A stretch of DNA of 64,000 nucleotides from Sphingomonas sp. PAMC 26605 (GCF_000241485.1 NZ_JH584241.1:2476314-2540313), one strand, 5' to 3'; positions 1 through 9,697 are shown, numbered from the stretch's first letter. Numbers and translations are program-made. The notes: generated by a model from the letters alone, not told the origin.

Positions 1-28
1 CCTCTCCCGACTTCGCTTCGCTCGTCTG

Positions 29-52
29 CCCTCTCCCCTGAAGGGGAGAGGG
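29..52. repeat. GC-rich hairpin repeat, copy A (downstream of accD)
   Basis: Perfect 10-bp stem (CCCTCTCCCC / GGGGAGAGGG) around a 4-base loop, just beyond the accD stop codon. The same hairpin recurs at 1717-1740 and 2112-2135. Its position after accD would suit a terminator or a dispersed REP-like element; the sequence alone does not separate these. Confidence 0.8.
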
Positions 53-60
53 AGATGTGA

Positions 61-921
61 TTACGCCGCTTCGCGCTGGCCGCCGAGATAGTCGATCAGG
101 TTCGCCAGCGTCGCGCGGAGGTCGCGGCGGTGCTTGACCATGTCGATCATGCCGTGCTCGAGCAGATATTCCGCGCGCTGGAAGCCCTCGGGCAGCTTCT
201 CGCGGATCGTCTGCTCGATCACGCGCTGCCCGGCGAAGCCGATCAGCGCGCCCGGCTCGGCGATCTGCACGTCGCCGAGCATCGCGTAGCTTGCGGTCAC
301 GCCGCCCGTCGTCGGGTCGGTCAGCACGACGATATAGGGCAGTCCGGCATCATGCAGCATCGCGATCGCGACAGTCGCGCGCGGCATCTGCATCAGGCTG
401 AGAATGCCCTCCTGCATCCGCGCGCCGCCAGCGGCGGTGAAGATGATGTACGGGCAATTCTCCTGGATCGCGGTCTCGACGCCGCGGACGAACGCCTCGC
501 CGACCGCTAACCCCATCGATCCGCCCATGAAGGCGAAGTCCTGCACGCCGATCACCGCCTTGCGGCCCTCGATCGTCCCGCGCGCCGTGATCAGCGCATC
601 GCCTTCCGAGGTTGCCGCGCGCGCCGCCTTGATGCGATCGACATAGCGCTTGGTGTCGCGGAACTTGAGCGGATCGTCGGGCACCTTGGGGAGCGGCACG
701 ATCGTGTAGCTGTGCTCGTCGAACACGTACTGGAAGCGCAGCAGCGGTCCGATGCGATCGTGATGGTCGCAATGCGGGCAGACGTGGAGATTGTCCTCGA
801 GCTCCTTGTGGAACGTCATCGTCCCGCAGCCCTTGCACTTGTGCCACAGATTGTCGGGCGTCTCCTTCTTGACGGGGACGACATAGGCGAGCGCGTTGCG
901 CACGCTGGTGAGCCAGCTCAT
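61..921 (-). CDS. accD: Acetyl-CoA carboxylase carboxyltransferase subunit beta
   Basis: 286-residue beta subunit of the acetyl-CoA carboxylase carboxyltransferase, which with AccA moves the carboxyl group from biotin to acetyl-CoA to make malonyl-CoA for fatty acid synthesis in the cytoplasm. The N-terminal four-cysteine zinc ribbon is complete (Cys29, Cys32, Cys48, Cys51), followed by the crotonase-like carboxyltransferase fold with [12 protein letters not shown] and PTTGGVTAS segments. The length is normal for the family. The ATG at 921 overlaps the trpA stop (ATGA), so translation is probably coupled to trpA. The trpA-accD order is usual in alphaproteobacteria. A longer reading of this frame through trpA is a shadow. 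Confidence 0.97.
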   Translation of the reverse strand: MSWLTSVRNALAYVVPVKKETPDNLWHKCKGCGTMTFHKELEDNLHVCPHCDHHDRIGPLLRFQYVFDEHSYTIVPLPKVPDDPLKFRDTKRYVDRIKAARAATSEGDALITARGTIEGRKAVIGVQDFAFMGGSMGLAVGEAFVRGVETAIQENCPYIIFTAAGGARMQEGILSLMQMPRATVAIAMLHDAGLPYIVVLTDPTTGGVTASYAMLGDVQIAEPGALIGFAGQRVIEQTIREKLPEGFQRAEYLLEHGMIDMVKHRRDLRATLANLIDYLGGQREAA

Positions 922-1712
922 GCGGGAACTCCTTCGCGGGCGGCATGGATCGCCGCCGACAGGGACTGGATATAGGTACGCACGGCGTCGGGTGCCGCGG
1001 CGCCGTGCTGCGCGACGAGCTCGACGATTGCCGAGCCGACGACGACACCATCGGCGACCTTGGCGATCGCGGCGGCCTGGTCGGGCGTGCGAACGCCAAA
1101 GCCGACCGCAACGGGGAGGTCGGTGTGGGCCTTGAGGCGCTTCACGGCTTCGTCGATCGAGGTCTGCGCGGCCTGTTGCAAGCCCGTGATGCCGGCGACC
1201 GACACGTAATACAGGAACCCGTTCGCGCCATCGAGCACCGTCGGCAGGCGCGCCGCGTCCGTCGTGGGGGTGGCGAGGCGGATCGGCGCGATGCCTTTCT
1301 CGCGCAGCGCCGGGCCGAGCTCGGGGTCTTCCTCGGGCGGGATGTCGACGCAGATCACGCCGTCTACGCCGGCATCGTGCGCGGCGTTGGCGAACCAGTC
1401 GCCGCCGCGGATCGTCATCGGGTTGGCATAGCCCATTAGCACGAGCGGCGTCTCCGGATGGCGCGCGCGGAAGCTCTTGGCGATCGCGAGAATGTCGGCG
1501 GTGCGCGTGCCGGCCGCCAGGCTGCGGATGTTGGCGGCCTGGATCGCGGGGCCATCGGCCATCGGATCGGTGAACGGCATGCCGAGCTCGATCACGTCGG
1601 CGCCGCCCTCGACGAGCGCGTCGAGGATGGCGGCGGTCGGGCCGTCCCCTGCGGTGACGAACGCGACGAGCGCGGGGTGGCCCTTGGCGAAGGCGGCGGC
1701 GAGACGGGTCAC
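918..1712 (-). CDS. trpA: Tryptophan synthase alpha chain
   Basis: 264-residue TIM-barrel alpha subunit that cleaves indole-3-glycerol phosphate to indole and glyceraldehyde-3-phosphate, and passes indole to TrpB. The catalytic Glu42 (in [11 protein letters not shown]) and Asp53 are present, as is the C-terminal phosphate-binding glycine segment VVVGSAIV. The start is GTG at 1712, giving VTRLAAAF. This GTG overlaps the TGA stop of the upstream DUF559 gene by four bases, and the trpA stop overlaps accD the same way. An inserted nuclease gene has thus become the upstream translational neighbour of trpA, in place of trpB. Confidence 0.97.
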   Translation of the reverse strand: MTRLAAAFAKGHPALVAFVTAGDGPTAAILDALVEGGADVIELGMPFTDPMADGPAIQAANIRSLAAGTRTADILAIAKSFRARHPETPLVLMGYANPMTIRGGDWFANAAHDAGVDGVICVDIPPEEDPELGPALREKGIAPIRLATPTTDAARLPTVLDGANGFLYYVSVAGITGLQQAAQTSIDEAVKRLKAHTDLPVAVGFGVRTPDQAAAIAKVADGVVVGSAIVELVAQHGAAAPDAVRTYIQSLSAAIHAAREGVPA

Positions 1713-2056
1713 TTAGCCCTCTCCCCTTCAGGGGAGAGGGTTGGGAGAGGGGAAGTCGCGATGACGCTGGCAATGGTCAGCAAAACGCCTTCGAGATTCG
1801 CCATGACATCTGTGTTCGAGAAACGGATCACGCGGTAACCTTGTTCTTCGAGAAAATGGGTTCTGGCTTTGTCATATGCTTCTTGTCCGGCATGGGTGTC
1901 GCCGTCCAGTTCGATCACCAGCATCGGGTCGCGGGCTGCGAAGTCGGCGATATAACGACCGATGACCTTCTGGCGGCGGAATTTAACGTTCTCGAACCGC
2001 TTCGCCCGCAGCGCGAGCCAGAGTCGCTGTTCAGGTTCGGAGGGGGCCCGACGCAT
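1709..2056 (-). CDS. DUF559 (Vsr-fold) endonuclease-like protein between trpB and trpA
   Basis: About 115 residues from the ATG at 2056; a GTG at 2092 in the same frame would add twelve. It shows the DUF559/very-short-patch-repair-like nuclease pattern: an early EQRLW, then KFRRQ, YIADF with Asp38, VIELDG with Glu49 and Asp51, and [12 protein letters not shown]. Such proteins are predicted metal-dependent nucleases of unknown substrate. The last 15 residues ([14 protein letters not shown] region) are encoded by the hairpin repeat at 1717-1752, and its TGA overlaps the trpA GTG. Inverted copies of the repeat bracket the gene, so it looks like a mobile or acquired cassette inside the trp operon. 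The family is clear; activity and start are not. Confidence 0.82.
   Translation of the reverse strand: MRRAPSEPEQRLWLALRAKRFENVKFRRQKVIGRYIADFAARDPMLVIELDGDTHAGQEAYDKARTHFLEEQGYRVIRFSNTDVMANLEGVLLTIASVIATSPLPTLSPEGERAK
1716..1752. repeat. Hairpin repeat, copy B (trpA-proximal flank of DUF559)
   Basis: Contains the 24-bp hairpin at 1717-1740 followed by TTGGGAGAGGGG. It is the reverse complement of the copy at 2101-2137, so the two form inverted flanks about 350 bp apart around the DUF559 gene. This copy is also coding: it specifies the C-terminus of DUF559. Confidence 0.85.
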
Positions 2057-2100
2057 CGTCTTTGCGTGAGCGGTCAATCGTGCGTCGCGCACCCAACTTC

Positions 2101-2137
2101 CCCTCTCCCAACCCTCTCCCCTGAAGGGGAGAGGGCT
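2101..2137. repeat. Hairpin repeat, copy C (trpB-proximal flank of DUF559)
   Basis: Inverted copy of 1716-1752, with the same perfect 10-bp stem and 4-base loop at 2112-2135. It lies nine bases beyond the trpB stop codon on the minus strand. It could act as an attenuating hairpin between trpB and DUF559-trpA, or simply mark the edge of the inserted cassette. Confidence 0.85.
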
Positions 2138-2145
2138 TTTATTGC

Positions 2146-3408
<1,263 letters not shown>

Positions 3409-3465
3409 GCCGTGCCGTTTAGCATCTGGTGCGGGTGTGTCGAGCCGGGTGCGAAGTCGTCAGCA

Positions 3466-3629
3466 AGAAGGTTTGTTCGCGCAGAGGCGCAGAGGCGCAG
3501 AGGCGCAGAGTGTGTGCAGGGCCGGCGCCGTCGCATGTCACCGCATCGCTGATCTCAGCGACCCGGTTGCAAGAGCACCGCTGCGCAGCAAGCGCGACAC
3601 CTCTGCGCCTCTGCGCGAACAAAACTTCT
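3466..3629. repeat. 164-bp imperfect inverted repeat with a tandem octamer
   Basis: The left arm begins AGAAGGTTTGTTCGCGCAGAGG and the right arm ends in its near-exact complement (CCTCTGCGCGAACAAAACTTCT), so the RNA can fold into a long hairpin. The left arm contains four tandem GCGCAGAG units (3479-3510). It fills the trpF-trpB intergenic gap (3409-3672), where I see no credible gene; short ORFs here translate the repeat itself. It is probably a dispersed palindromic element. Confidence 0.75.
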
Positions 3630-3672
3630 TCGCAGCTTCGCGGCTTCGCGTGCACCCCTTGAGCGCGCGGGA

Positions 3673-4311
3673 TCAAAGCTCGTGCACTGCCCCCAGGAAC
3701 GCGCGGATCTTGGTCACGTCTTTGATCCCCGGCGCGCTCTCGACGCCCGACGAGACATCAACCAGCGTCGCGCCGGTTATCGTCACCGCCTCGCGCAGAT
3801 TGACCGGATCGAGCCCGCCCGACAGCAGCCACGGCAGCGGGTGGCGGAAGCCCTCGAGCAGGCTCCAGTCGAAGCGGACGCCCATCCCGCCAGGGAGCGC
3901 GGCGCCGGGCGGGGTCTTGGCGTCGTACAGGATCCGGTCGGCGACGCCGCCATAGCTCGCCGCCTCGCCGAGATCGGCGCGCGTGCGCACCGCGACCGCG
4001 CTCCAGATCGGCAGGCGGGTGCGCGCCTTGATCGCGGCGCTGCGCGCAGGCGCGGTCTTGTGGAGCTGCAGCACGTCGAGATGCCCCGCGCCGATCGCGC
4101 TTTCGAGCAGCGCATCGTCGGGATCGACGAACACGCCGACGCGCTGGACATGCGCCGGCACGCGTGCCGCAAGCTGCGCCGCGCGCTCCCGCGACAGCGT
4201 GCGGGGTGAGGGGGGGAAGAAGACGAAACCGACATGGCTAGCACCGCCGTCGATCGCGGCGTCGAGCGTCTCGGGCGTGGACAGGCCACAGATTTTGGCG
4301 GTGGTGGTCAT
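3673..4311 (-). CDS. trpF: Phosphoribosylanthranilate isomerase
   Basis: 212-residue TIM barrel that isomerises N-(5-phosphoribosyl)anthranilate to CdRP in tryptophan synthesis. The N-terminal KICGLSTPE motif carries the catalytic cysteine. The central VGVFVDP segment and the C-terminal LSGGLDPVNL and DVSSGVESAPGIKD motifs, including the catalytic aspartate region, are intact. Length is normal. It lies 42 bp downstream of a VOC-family gene on the same strand and upstream of trpB, so it probably belongs to the pyrF-trp-accD transcription unit. Confidence 0.96.
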   Translation of the reverse strand: MTTTAKICGLSTPETLDAAIDGGASHVGFVFFPPSPRTLSRERAAQLAARVPAHVQRVGVFVDPDDALLESAIGAGHLDVLQLHKTAPARSAAIKARTRLPIWSAVAVRTRADLGEAASYGGVADRILYDAKTPPGAALPGGMGVRFDWSLLEGFRHPLPWLLSGGLDPVNLREAVTITGATLVDVSSGVESAPGIKDVTKIRAFLGAVHEL

Positions 4312-4353
4312 CGGCTTCCTTGCGCGCGCATTCCGAAGAGCGTCCCCGGGCTC

Positions 4354-4710
4354 TTAGCGCGTCTCGGGCGGTTCCGACACCTGCCACAGCACACCCGCGG
4401 GATCGAACAGGAAGCCGACGCGCAGACCCCAGGGTTGGAGCGTCGGCGCGCGCGGGGGTTGCAGGCCGAACCGCTCGACCAGGTCGACGGTCCGCTGCCA
4501 CCAAGTGTCGAGATCGCGCACGAAGAATTGCAGCATGCAATTCTCGGCGAACTCTTTCACGTAATAGTTCTGCAGAAGGATGCCGGCCCCTTCGTAATCG
4601 AAAATCGCGAGCTCGTCGTCGCGATAGCCGGATACGAAGCCGATCGCCTCGTAGAACGCGCAGGATGTCGCGAAATCCCGCGCAGGCACGAACGGACGGA
4701 TCAGCGCCAT
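4354..4710 (-). CDS. VOC superfamily (glyoxalase/bleomycin-resistance-like) protein
   Basis: 118-residue single-domain protein with the betaalphabetabetabeta VOC pattern: RPFVPARDFATSCAFYEAIGF at the start, acidic-aromatic strands in the middle, and the typical closing segment FLFDPAGVLWQVSEP. VOC proteins bind small ligands or metals and include antibiotic-binding proteins and dioxygenases; the substrate cannot be read from sequence. It sits between pyrF (11 bp upstream) and trpF (42 bp downstream) on the same strand, a place where sphingomonads usually have pyrF directly before trpF. It is probably a co-transcribed insertion with no clear pathway link. Confidence 0.85.
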   Translation of the reverse strand: MALIRPFVPARDFATSCAFYEAIGFVSGYRDDELAIFDYEGAGILLQNYYVKEFAENCMLQFFVRDLDTWWQRTVDLVERFGLQPPRAPTLQPWGLRVGFLFDPAGVLWQVSEPPETR

Positions 4711-4720
4711 ACTCGCATCC

Positions 4721-5395
4721 TCAGAGCGTTCCGGCGATCTGCCGCGCGGCGGCGTCGGGATCCTCGGCTTGCGTGATCGGGCGGCCGACCACCAGGATCG
4801 AGGCGCCCGCGTCGATCGCCGCGCGCGGGGTGACGACGCGCTTCTGATCGCCGATTACCCCATCGGCAAGCCGTACGCCGGGGACGACGAAGAAGCCCTT
4901 CGGCCAGAACGCATGCGCCGCGGCGACCTCCTCCCCCGAGCAGACGACCCCGTCGACGCCCGAATCGCGCGCGAGTTCGGTCAGGCGCAGCACTTGCTCG
5001 TGCGGGTCGCCGCTGCAGCCGATCGACTTCAGGTCGGTGCCGTCGAGGCTCGTCAGCGTCGTCACCGCGACGACCTTGGTGCCGCTCGGCGCGGCGGCCT
5101 TGGCATCCTCGAGCATCGCGCGACCACCGGCGGCATGGATCGTCAGGATCGCCGGCTCGAGATCGCGCAGCGCCATGATCGCCTTGGCGACGGTGTTCGG
5201 GATGTCGTGGAGCTTGAGGTCGAGAAAGATCGGCAGGCCAAGCTCGGCCAGCTCGCGCACGCCCGCACGACCGTTCGCCATGAAGAATTCGAGCCCGAGC
5301 TTGATCCCGCCGACATGGTGGCGGAGCTTGCCCGCCATCGCTTTGGCCGCGGCGAGATCGGGCGTGTCGAGCGCGACATAGATGCGGTTGCTCAT
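4721..5395 (-). CDS. pyrF: Orotidine 5'-phosphate decarboxylase
   Basis: 224-residue TIM barrel that decarboxylates OMP to UMP in pyrimidine synthesis. The catalytic Asp-Lys-x-x-Asp array is visible as Asp59, Lys61 and Asp64 in FLDLKLHDIPNTV, and the C-terminal phosphate-binding VVGRPIT segment is intact. The ATG at 5395 overlaps the stop codon of the LapA-like gene (ATGA), which fixes the start; a longer frame reading through that gene is a shadow. Family assignment is secure. Confidence 0.97.
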   Translation of the reverse strand: MSNRIYVALDTPDLAAAKAMAGKLRHHVGGIKLGLEFFMANGRAGVRELAELGLPIFLDLKLHDIPNTVAKAIMALRDLEPAILTIHAAGGRAMLEDAKAAAPSGTKVVAVTTLTSLDGTDLKSIGCSGDPHEQVLRLTELARDSGVDGVVCSGEEVAAAHAFWPKGFFVVPGVRLADGVIGDQKRVVTPRAAIDAGASILVVGRPITQAEDPDAAARQIAGTL

Positions 5396-5718
5396 GCCGG
5401 ATCGACCGGGCGCGCGTCGATCACGACGGGATCGGGCCGGAGTGTCGGGGCGGGCGTCGGCGCGACGGTAACGCGCAGATCGTGCAGCGCACGCTCGGCC
5501 GCGGCGAGCCGGTTGCGTAGCCGCCAGCGCAGCGTCGAATGCCATAGCAGCGTCGGCACCAGCCCGGCGAGGAAGGTCAGCAGCAGCAGCAGCGGCAGAT
5601 TGACCAACGCTTCCATCCCGCCCCACAATTTGATCGGCACGCTGGTCCAGTTGCCGAGCGTGAAGACCGCCGCGATGAACGCGAGCAGGCACCAGAAGAG
5701 GATTTTTAGGAACTGCAT
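5392..5718 (-). CDS. LapA-domain (DUF1049) small membrane protein
   Basis: 108 residues with two hydrophobic segments (about 5-25 and 39-60) separated by an NWTSVPIKLWGG turn, followed by an arginine-rich coiled stretch and a Pro/Thr tail. This matches the LapA/DUF1049 family; in enterobacteria LapA takes part in lipopolysaccharide assembly control at the inner membrane. It is the first gene of the minus-strand pyrF-trp-accD unit and overlaps pyrF by four bases, an arrangement common in sphingomonads. Function here is inferred from family and context only. Confidence 0.85.
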   Translation of the reverse strand: MQFLKILFWCLLAFIAAVFTLGNWTSVPIKLWGGMEALVNLPLLLLLTFLAGLVPTLLWHSTLRWRLRNRLAAAERALHDLRVTVAPTPAPTLRPDPVVIDARPVDPA

Positions 5719-5774
5719 GGCCGAGAGGGTAATGCCAATGCGGTGGGTTGCCAACCTGTCGCGTCGTTCGCGTG

Positions 5775-8072
5775 CTAGCCGATCTCGCGGCGCAGCGTCT
5801 CGAACAGGCCGGGGATCGCGGTCAGTTTGTCGGCTTCCTCGTCGAGGATCGCGAGGAAGGCGGCGCGCTTGATCGTCGCGGCGCGGCCGGGCTTGAGCGT
5901 CATCGACGGTTCGAGCGCCGAGAGCACGATGTCGATCATCCGGTCGGCGCCGTGCAGCCGGCCCCACAGATAGTCGTTCTCGCGGTAGGCGCGGCTGAAG
6001 AAGGCGCCGAAGCTGTTGAACTGGATGCCCTTGAGACTCGCCTCGGCGCCGCCGCTGCGGATGCTGGTGGCATCGTCGGGGCAGATGCGGTCGACCTTGA
6101 TCGGGTCGAACTCGTCGAGCCCTTCGCCCTGGAGGAGCGGGAGCGTCGCGACGTCGAAATAGGGAAAGCCGAGATAGGTCAGCAGCAGCGGCCGCTTGAT
6201 CTCGCGGCTGAGCCCGGCGAACGCGGCTGCCAGGCGCTCCTCGGTGCGGACATCGAGCGCTTGCAGGTCGAGCGCTTCACCGAGCGCGTCGAGCAGCGGC
6301 CCGGCATCGTCGCGCAGCGCCTGCACCGCTTCGCTGAGCGCGCCGTAGCGGTCGGTCCGCTTGCGTTCGAGATATTCGGCAAGGCTTTCGTAGATCGCCT
6401 CGCGCACGCCGGCGATCTCGGCCTCGGGCTGATCCCCTTCCAAATCGGTCAGACGGCGGGCGAGGAGGCGCAGCCGTCGGAGGCGGAAGCCGAGATCGAA
6501 GGTGCGCAGGAAGCCGATCGTCGCGGGGCTAGCCCCGCGCGCGAAGCTTGACTGCATGTCGTCGAACCCGCGCGCGCTGACCGCGGCGAGGACCTGCGCG
6601 CGGATCGCGCGCCAACGCTGGCCGCCACCCTCGCCGCCGGCATGGTGGAGCAGATCGGTGATCCCCTCGACCACGCCGTTGATCTTGAGGTGGCCGTACG
6701 CCGCATAGCCATAACCGGCATTCTTCGCCGCCGCCGTCTGCGCGCGCCGCCGCCAGGTGGCGAGGCGCGAGGCGGTCGGCGAATCGAGGAACAGCGTATA
6801 GCCGAACAGACCCTCGACCTGTTTCTCGACCTCAGGGCGGATGCCGGCGATGATCGCGCGCATCCGCTCGATCTGGCGCGAGCGCGCAGTGATCTGTTCG
6901 AGATTGTCGCGGATCGGTTGCGCGCGCGGCAGTTCGGTGACTGCGCCGATGATCGTCTGGAAGAAACCGGGCGACGTGCTGCGTGTGGTCCCGAACACCA
7001 AGGCGCCGCGCGGGTTGGGATCGATATAGACGAAGCGCCGGTCGACCTGCCGTCGCGCTGGCCGCTCGCGCAGCGCGTCGATCGCCGGCTGGAACGGCGC
7101 GTTGTTGAGCACCGATCCGTCGATCAGCACCGCGCTGTCCGCGGCGTTGACCGCGAATTGGCGCGGCAGGATCCGTTTCAGAAAGGCGGCGCGCCCGGGC
7201 CAGCGCAGCTTGCGTTCCTCGAGCACGCGGTCGAGCTCGCCGACCATGAAAGGCGGGAAGGCGCCAGGGAAGCTCGAGGTGGCGCGCCCGGCGAAGGCGA
7301 GCTCGGCGGGATCGGCGAGCGTCTCGCCGGCAAGGCCATGGTCGCTGAACGGCACGATCACACGGTGCTCGGTCTCCATCACCTCGGCCGGCGAATGGAG
7401 CGTCAGGCGCTCGGGGTGCCCGCGGAAATCGGTGACGGTGACGAACAGGTCGAGCGGCTGGCCGGGGGGCAGCAGGCGCGGTTCGCGCGGCGACGCGGCC
7501 ATCGCGGCGAGCGCATCGAGGATCAGGCCGGTGAACAGCTCTCCGCCAAAGGGCGGCTCGAACCAGCGCGAGCGGATGAAATGCGACAGCTTTGCGCGGA
7601 CTTCCTCGCGTTCGCCGGGTTCGACGGTCTGCTCGATATCCTCGCCGTCGCGCCGCCCGGCCATCCAGGCGAGCGGCAGCGCCCAGACCTTGGTGAAGCG
7701 GTGTGTCGGTTTCTGGCGCGGATCGATCAGCGCCTCGATATCGGCCGAATCGAGCCAGAGCTGGGTGAGCGGCTCGAGGCTTTGCCCGGTGCTGATCGCC
7801 TGGCCGAGAAAGATGCCGTTCATGCCGCCCGCGCTCGCACCGGCGATGATGTCGACCAGCACGCGCAGCTTGAGCCCGGTTTCGGCCTCGATCTCTTCGA
7901 ACAGCGCGCGGTACACGCTTTCGCTACCCGTGCCCGGGGTCGCATCGTTGGCATGATAGGCGCGGCTGGCGCGCGCGATCCGCCAGATCTCCTTGGTGAT
8001 GCCGTGCATGTAGACGGCAAGGCTGATCCCGCCGTAGCAGACGAGCGCGAGGCGGAGTTCCTTTTCGCGCAT
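5775..8072 (-). CDS. Large patatin-like phospholipase (patatin plus DUF3376-type C-terminal region)
   Basis: 765 residues. The N-terminal patatin domain has the glycine-rich oxyanion stretch (CYGGISLAVYMHGI, about residues 12-25), the nucleophile elbow GASAGG with Ser80, and the catalytic aspartate in LIDGSVLNNAPF, so a Ser-Asp lipid acyl hydrolase is expected. The remaining 400 or so residues match the long helical C-terminal region of DUF3376 patatin-like proteins. The start ATG at 8072 shares one base with the TGA of the upstream nuclease-fold gene (TGATG), indicating translational coupling. No signal peptide is seen, so it is probably cytoplasmic or peripherally membrane-bound. The lipid substrate is unknown. 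Confidence 0.9.
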   Translation of the reverse strand: MREKELRLALVCYGGISLAVYMHGITKEIWRIARASRAYHANDATPGTGSESVYRALFEEIEAETGLKLRVLVDIIAGASAGGMNGIFLGQAISTGQSLEPLTQLWLDSADIEALIDPRQKPTHRFTKVWALPLAWMAGRRDGEDIEQTVEPGEREEVRAKLSHFIRSRWFEPPFGGELFTGLILDALAAMAASPREPRLLPPGQPLDLFVTVTDFRGHPERLTLHSPAEVMETEHRVIVPFSDHGLAGETLADPAELAFAGRATSSFPGAFPPFMVGELDRVLEERKLRWPGRAAFLKRILPRQFAVNAADSAVLIDGSVLNNAPFQPAIDALRERPARRQVDRRFVYIDPNPRGALVFGTTRSTSPGFFQTIIGAVTELPRAQPIRDNLEQITARSRQIERMRAIIAGIRPEVEKQVEGLFGYTLFLDSPTASRLATWRRRAQTAAAKNAGYGYAAYGHLKINGVVEGITDLLHHAGGEGGGQRWRAIRAQVLAAVSARGFDDMQSSFARGASPATIGFLRTFDLGFRLRRLRLLARRLTDLEGDQPEAEIAGVREAIYESLAEYLERKRTDRYGALSEAVQALRDDAGPLLDALGEALDLQALDVRTEERLAAAFAGLSREIKRPLLLTYLGFPYFDVATLPLLQGEGLDEFDPIKVDRICPDDATSIRSGGAEASLKGIQFNSFGAFFSRAYRENDYLWGRLHGADRMIDIVLSALEPSMTLKPGRAATIKRAAFLAILDEEADKLTAIPGLFETLRREIG

Positions 8073-8767
8073 CACTCGGGCTCCAGCACCGCCCAGATCG
8101 GCAGATGATCCGAGGCGCGGCGCGCGGTGGCACTGGCATGGACGCCATACTCGATGACGCGGAAGCCGCGCGTCATGATCCGGTCGAGCCGCCCGACCGG
8201 GCGGCGCGCGTGGAAGCTCGGGCCGGTCGGCACGCTCGGATAGTCGCGGCCGAAATCGTGCAGGCAGCCGCCCGAGGGGGTCCATTCGTTGAGATCGCCC
8301 ATCAGGACGGTGGGCAGCCGTGCGGGGCAGGAGTCGACATGCGCGAGGATTGCGCGCGCCTGCTTGCGCCGCCACAGGCCCGACAGATCGAGGTGCATGC
8401 CGAGCACGCGGATCGGCGTTCCCGACGCTGCGACGACGTCGGCGCGGATCGCGCCGCGCGGCTCGAGCGCTGGGATATGCAAGGTCGCGCTGCTCTGCAC
8501 CGCCATGCCGCGGCGCACCAGGATGGCGTTGCCGTGGAATCCCATGCTCGCCCGGTCGTGGCCGATCGGTATTGCGTGCCACGGGCTGTGCTCGTCCATC
8601 AGATGCTGCGGGATGACGCGCGCCTTCGCGCCGAACCGGCGATCTGCCTCCTGCAGCGCGATCACGTCGCCGTCGATCTCGCGCAGTACGTCGAGAATCC
8701 GCCGCGGGTCGCGCTGGCGATCGAGGCCGATCCCCTTGTGAATATTATAGCTGACGACCTTGATCAT
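8072..8767 (-). CDS. Endonuclease/exonuclease/phosphatase-family protein
   Basis: 231 residues from the ATG at 8767 (MIKVVSYNIHKGIG). An upstream in-frame ATG at 8839 would add 24 low-quality residues, so the shorter form is preferred. EEP-fold motifs are complete: SYNIHKG, ALQEAD with the metal-binding Glu, GMHLDLSG, MGDLNEW and the C-terminal SDHLPIW His-Asp pair. Proteins of this clade include metal-dependent phosphodiesterases acting on phospholipids or nucleic acids. It is the upstream partner of the patatin gene with a one-base TGATG overlap, which suggests that the two enzymes act together, perhaps on phospholipid head groups and acyl chains. That link is inference. Confidence 0.9.
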   Translation of the reverse strand: MIKVVSYNIHKGIGLDRQRDPRRILDVLREIDGDVIALQEADRRFGAKARVIPQHLMDEHSPWHAIPIGHDRASMGFHGNAILVRRGMAVQSSATLHIPALEPRGAIRADVVAASGTPIRVLGMHLDLSGLWRRKQARAILAHVDSCPARLPTVLMGDLNEWTPSGGCLHDFGRDYPSVPTGPSFHARRPVGRLDRIMTRGFRVIEYGVHASATARRASDHLPIWAVLEPE

Positions 8768-9057
8768 GCGCGCGCCGCGCGGCGGCGATCGGTCTGACAC
8801 CATAGGAGTGGAATAAGGTCGATCATGGTCCATCAACAAAGCGGCCGGCGCCGCGGTTGCATTCGCGCATCGCTGCGGGCGACCTATAGCGCGCCATAGC
8901 GCCAGGACCAGCGCTTCCGCGATCCCGGCCTTTTAGCGCGCGAATGCGCAATTAGGACAGAATTGCAACCTTTTGGCGTTTCATGACTCTAACCAATGTT
9001 ATTACTCTGACTGCTCGACATCGCCGTGGAGCGGGTTCGCATAAGGAATGGACGATC

Positions 9058-9444
9058 GTGGATTCGAAGATGTTACGATTGGTGGCGGATATCGTTATGG
9101 CGCAGGTCAGCGCCAATCGCGTCGCCACGGGCGAAGTGGCCGGTTTGATCAAGTCGGTGCATAGCTCGCTGACCGGGCTCGGACAGGCGCAGCTGGAGAC
9201 GTCCGAAGCGCCGACGCCGGCGGTGTCGATCCGGGCAAGCGTCCGCCCCGATTCGATCGCCTGCCTCGAATGCGGTGCGCGCTTCAAGGCGCTCAAGCGC
9301 CACCTGACCGGGCACGGCCTGACGCCGCAGAGCTACCGCGAGAAATGGTCGCTCCCCGATTCCTACCCGATGACCGCCGCCGATTACAGCGTCGTGCGCT
9401 CGGGCATGGCCAAGGCGAGCGGGCTGGGGCGCGTGCAACGCTGA
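9058..9444 (+). CDS. MucR/Ros-family zinc-finger transcriptional regulator
   Basis: 128 residues from the GTG at 9058, preceded by AAGGA ten bases upstream; an ATG at 8983 gives a longer, less typical N-terminus. The body has the MucR start pattern (LRLVADIVMAQVSANRV) and the Ros-type C2H2 finger CLECGARFKALKRHLTGH with Cys69, Cys72, His82 and His86, followed by the conserved GLTPQSYREKW segment. MucR proteins silence AT-rich promoters and control surface and metabolic genes. It stands alone between the divergent nuclease-fold/patatin pair and the molybdenum island. The comparatively AT-rich stretch at 8940-9010 upstream could be an autoregulatory target, but no motif is secure. Confidence 0.9.
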   Translation: MDSKMLRLVADIVMAQVSANRVATGEVAGLIKSVHSSLTGLGQAQLETSEAPTPAVSIRASVRPDSIACLECGARFKALKRHLTGHGLTPQSYREKWSLPDSYPMTAADYSVVRSGMAKASGLGRVQR

Positions 9445-9469
9445 GCTGCTCCTGCTGAGGAAGCTTGCC

Positions 9470-9697
9470 GTGGCCGCGCGGTCGCGGCATTGCAGCACCA
9501 TGCGCACCGTTTCCTCGACCGCGAGCGTGCGGCTCTATCATCTCGACGACAGCGATCCCGTAGCGCAGACGCTGTTCTACGGCCCGCTCGCCGAGGCGAT
9601 CGTGATCGCACGGCAGCAGAGCGAAGACGTGCAGGCCGGTTTGTGGTTCGCGACCGATAACGATGTCGTGCCGTTCCTCGATATCGACGCGGATTGA
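9470..9697 (+). CDS. Hypothetical protein, 65-75 residues
   Basis: Short ORF from a GTG at 9470 (75 residues, with GAGGA about ten bases upstream) or the ATG at 9500 (65 residues). The C-terminal part, VRLYHLDDSDPVAQTLFYGPLAEAIVIARQ then GLWFATDNDVVPFLDID, is acidic and well ordered in appearance, with an amphipathic helix, unlike a shadow frame. It ends 13 bp before the preferred moaC start on the same strand. I do not recognise the family. Confidence 0.6.
   Translation: MAARSRHCSTMRTVSSTASVRLYHLDDSDPVAQTLFYGPLAEAIVIARQQSEDVQAGLWFATDNDVVPFLDIDAD

Noticed and set aside
3479..3510. Possible CRISPR-like tandem repeat
   Set aside because: Four back-to-back 8-bp units without spacers; this is a simple tandem octamer inside an inverted repeat.
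3419..3676. 85-codon minus-strand ORF between trpB and trpF
   Set aside because: It translates the 164-bp inverted repeat itself (CASAPLREQTF-type peptide) and has no independent protein character.
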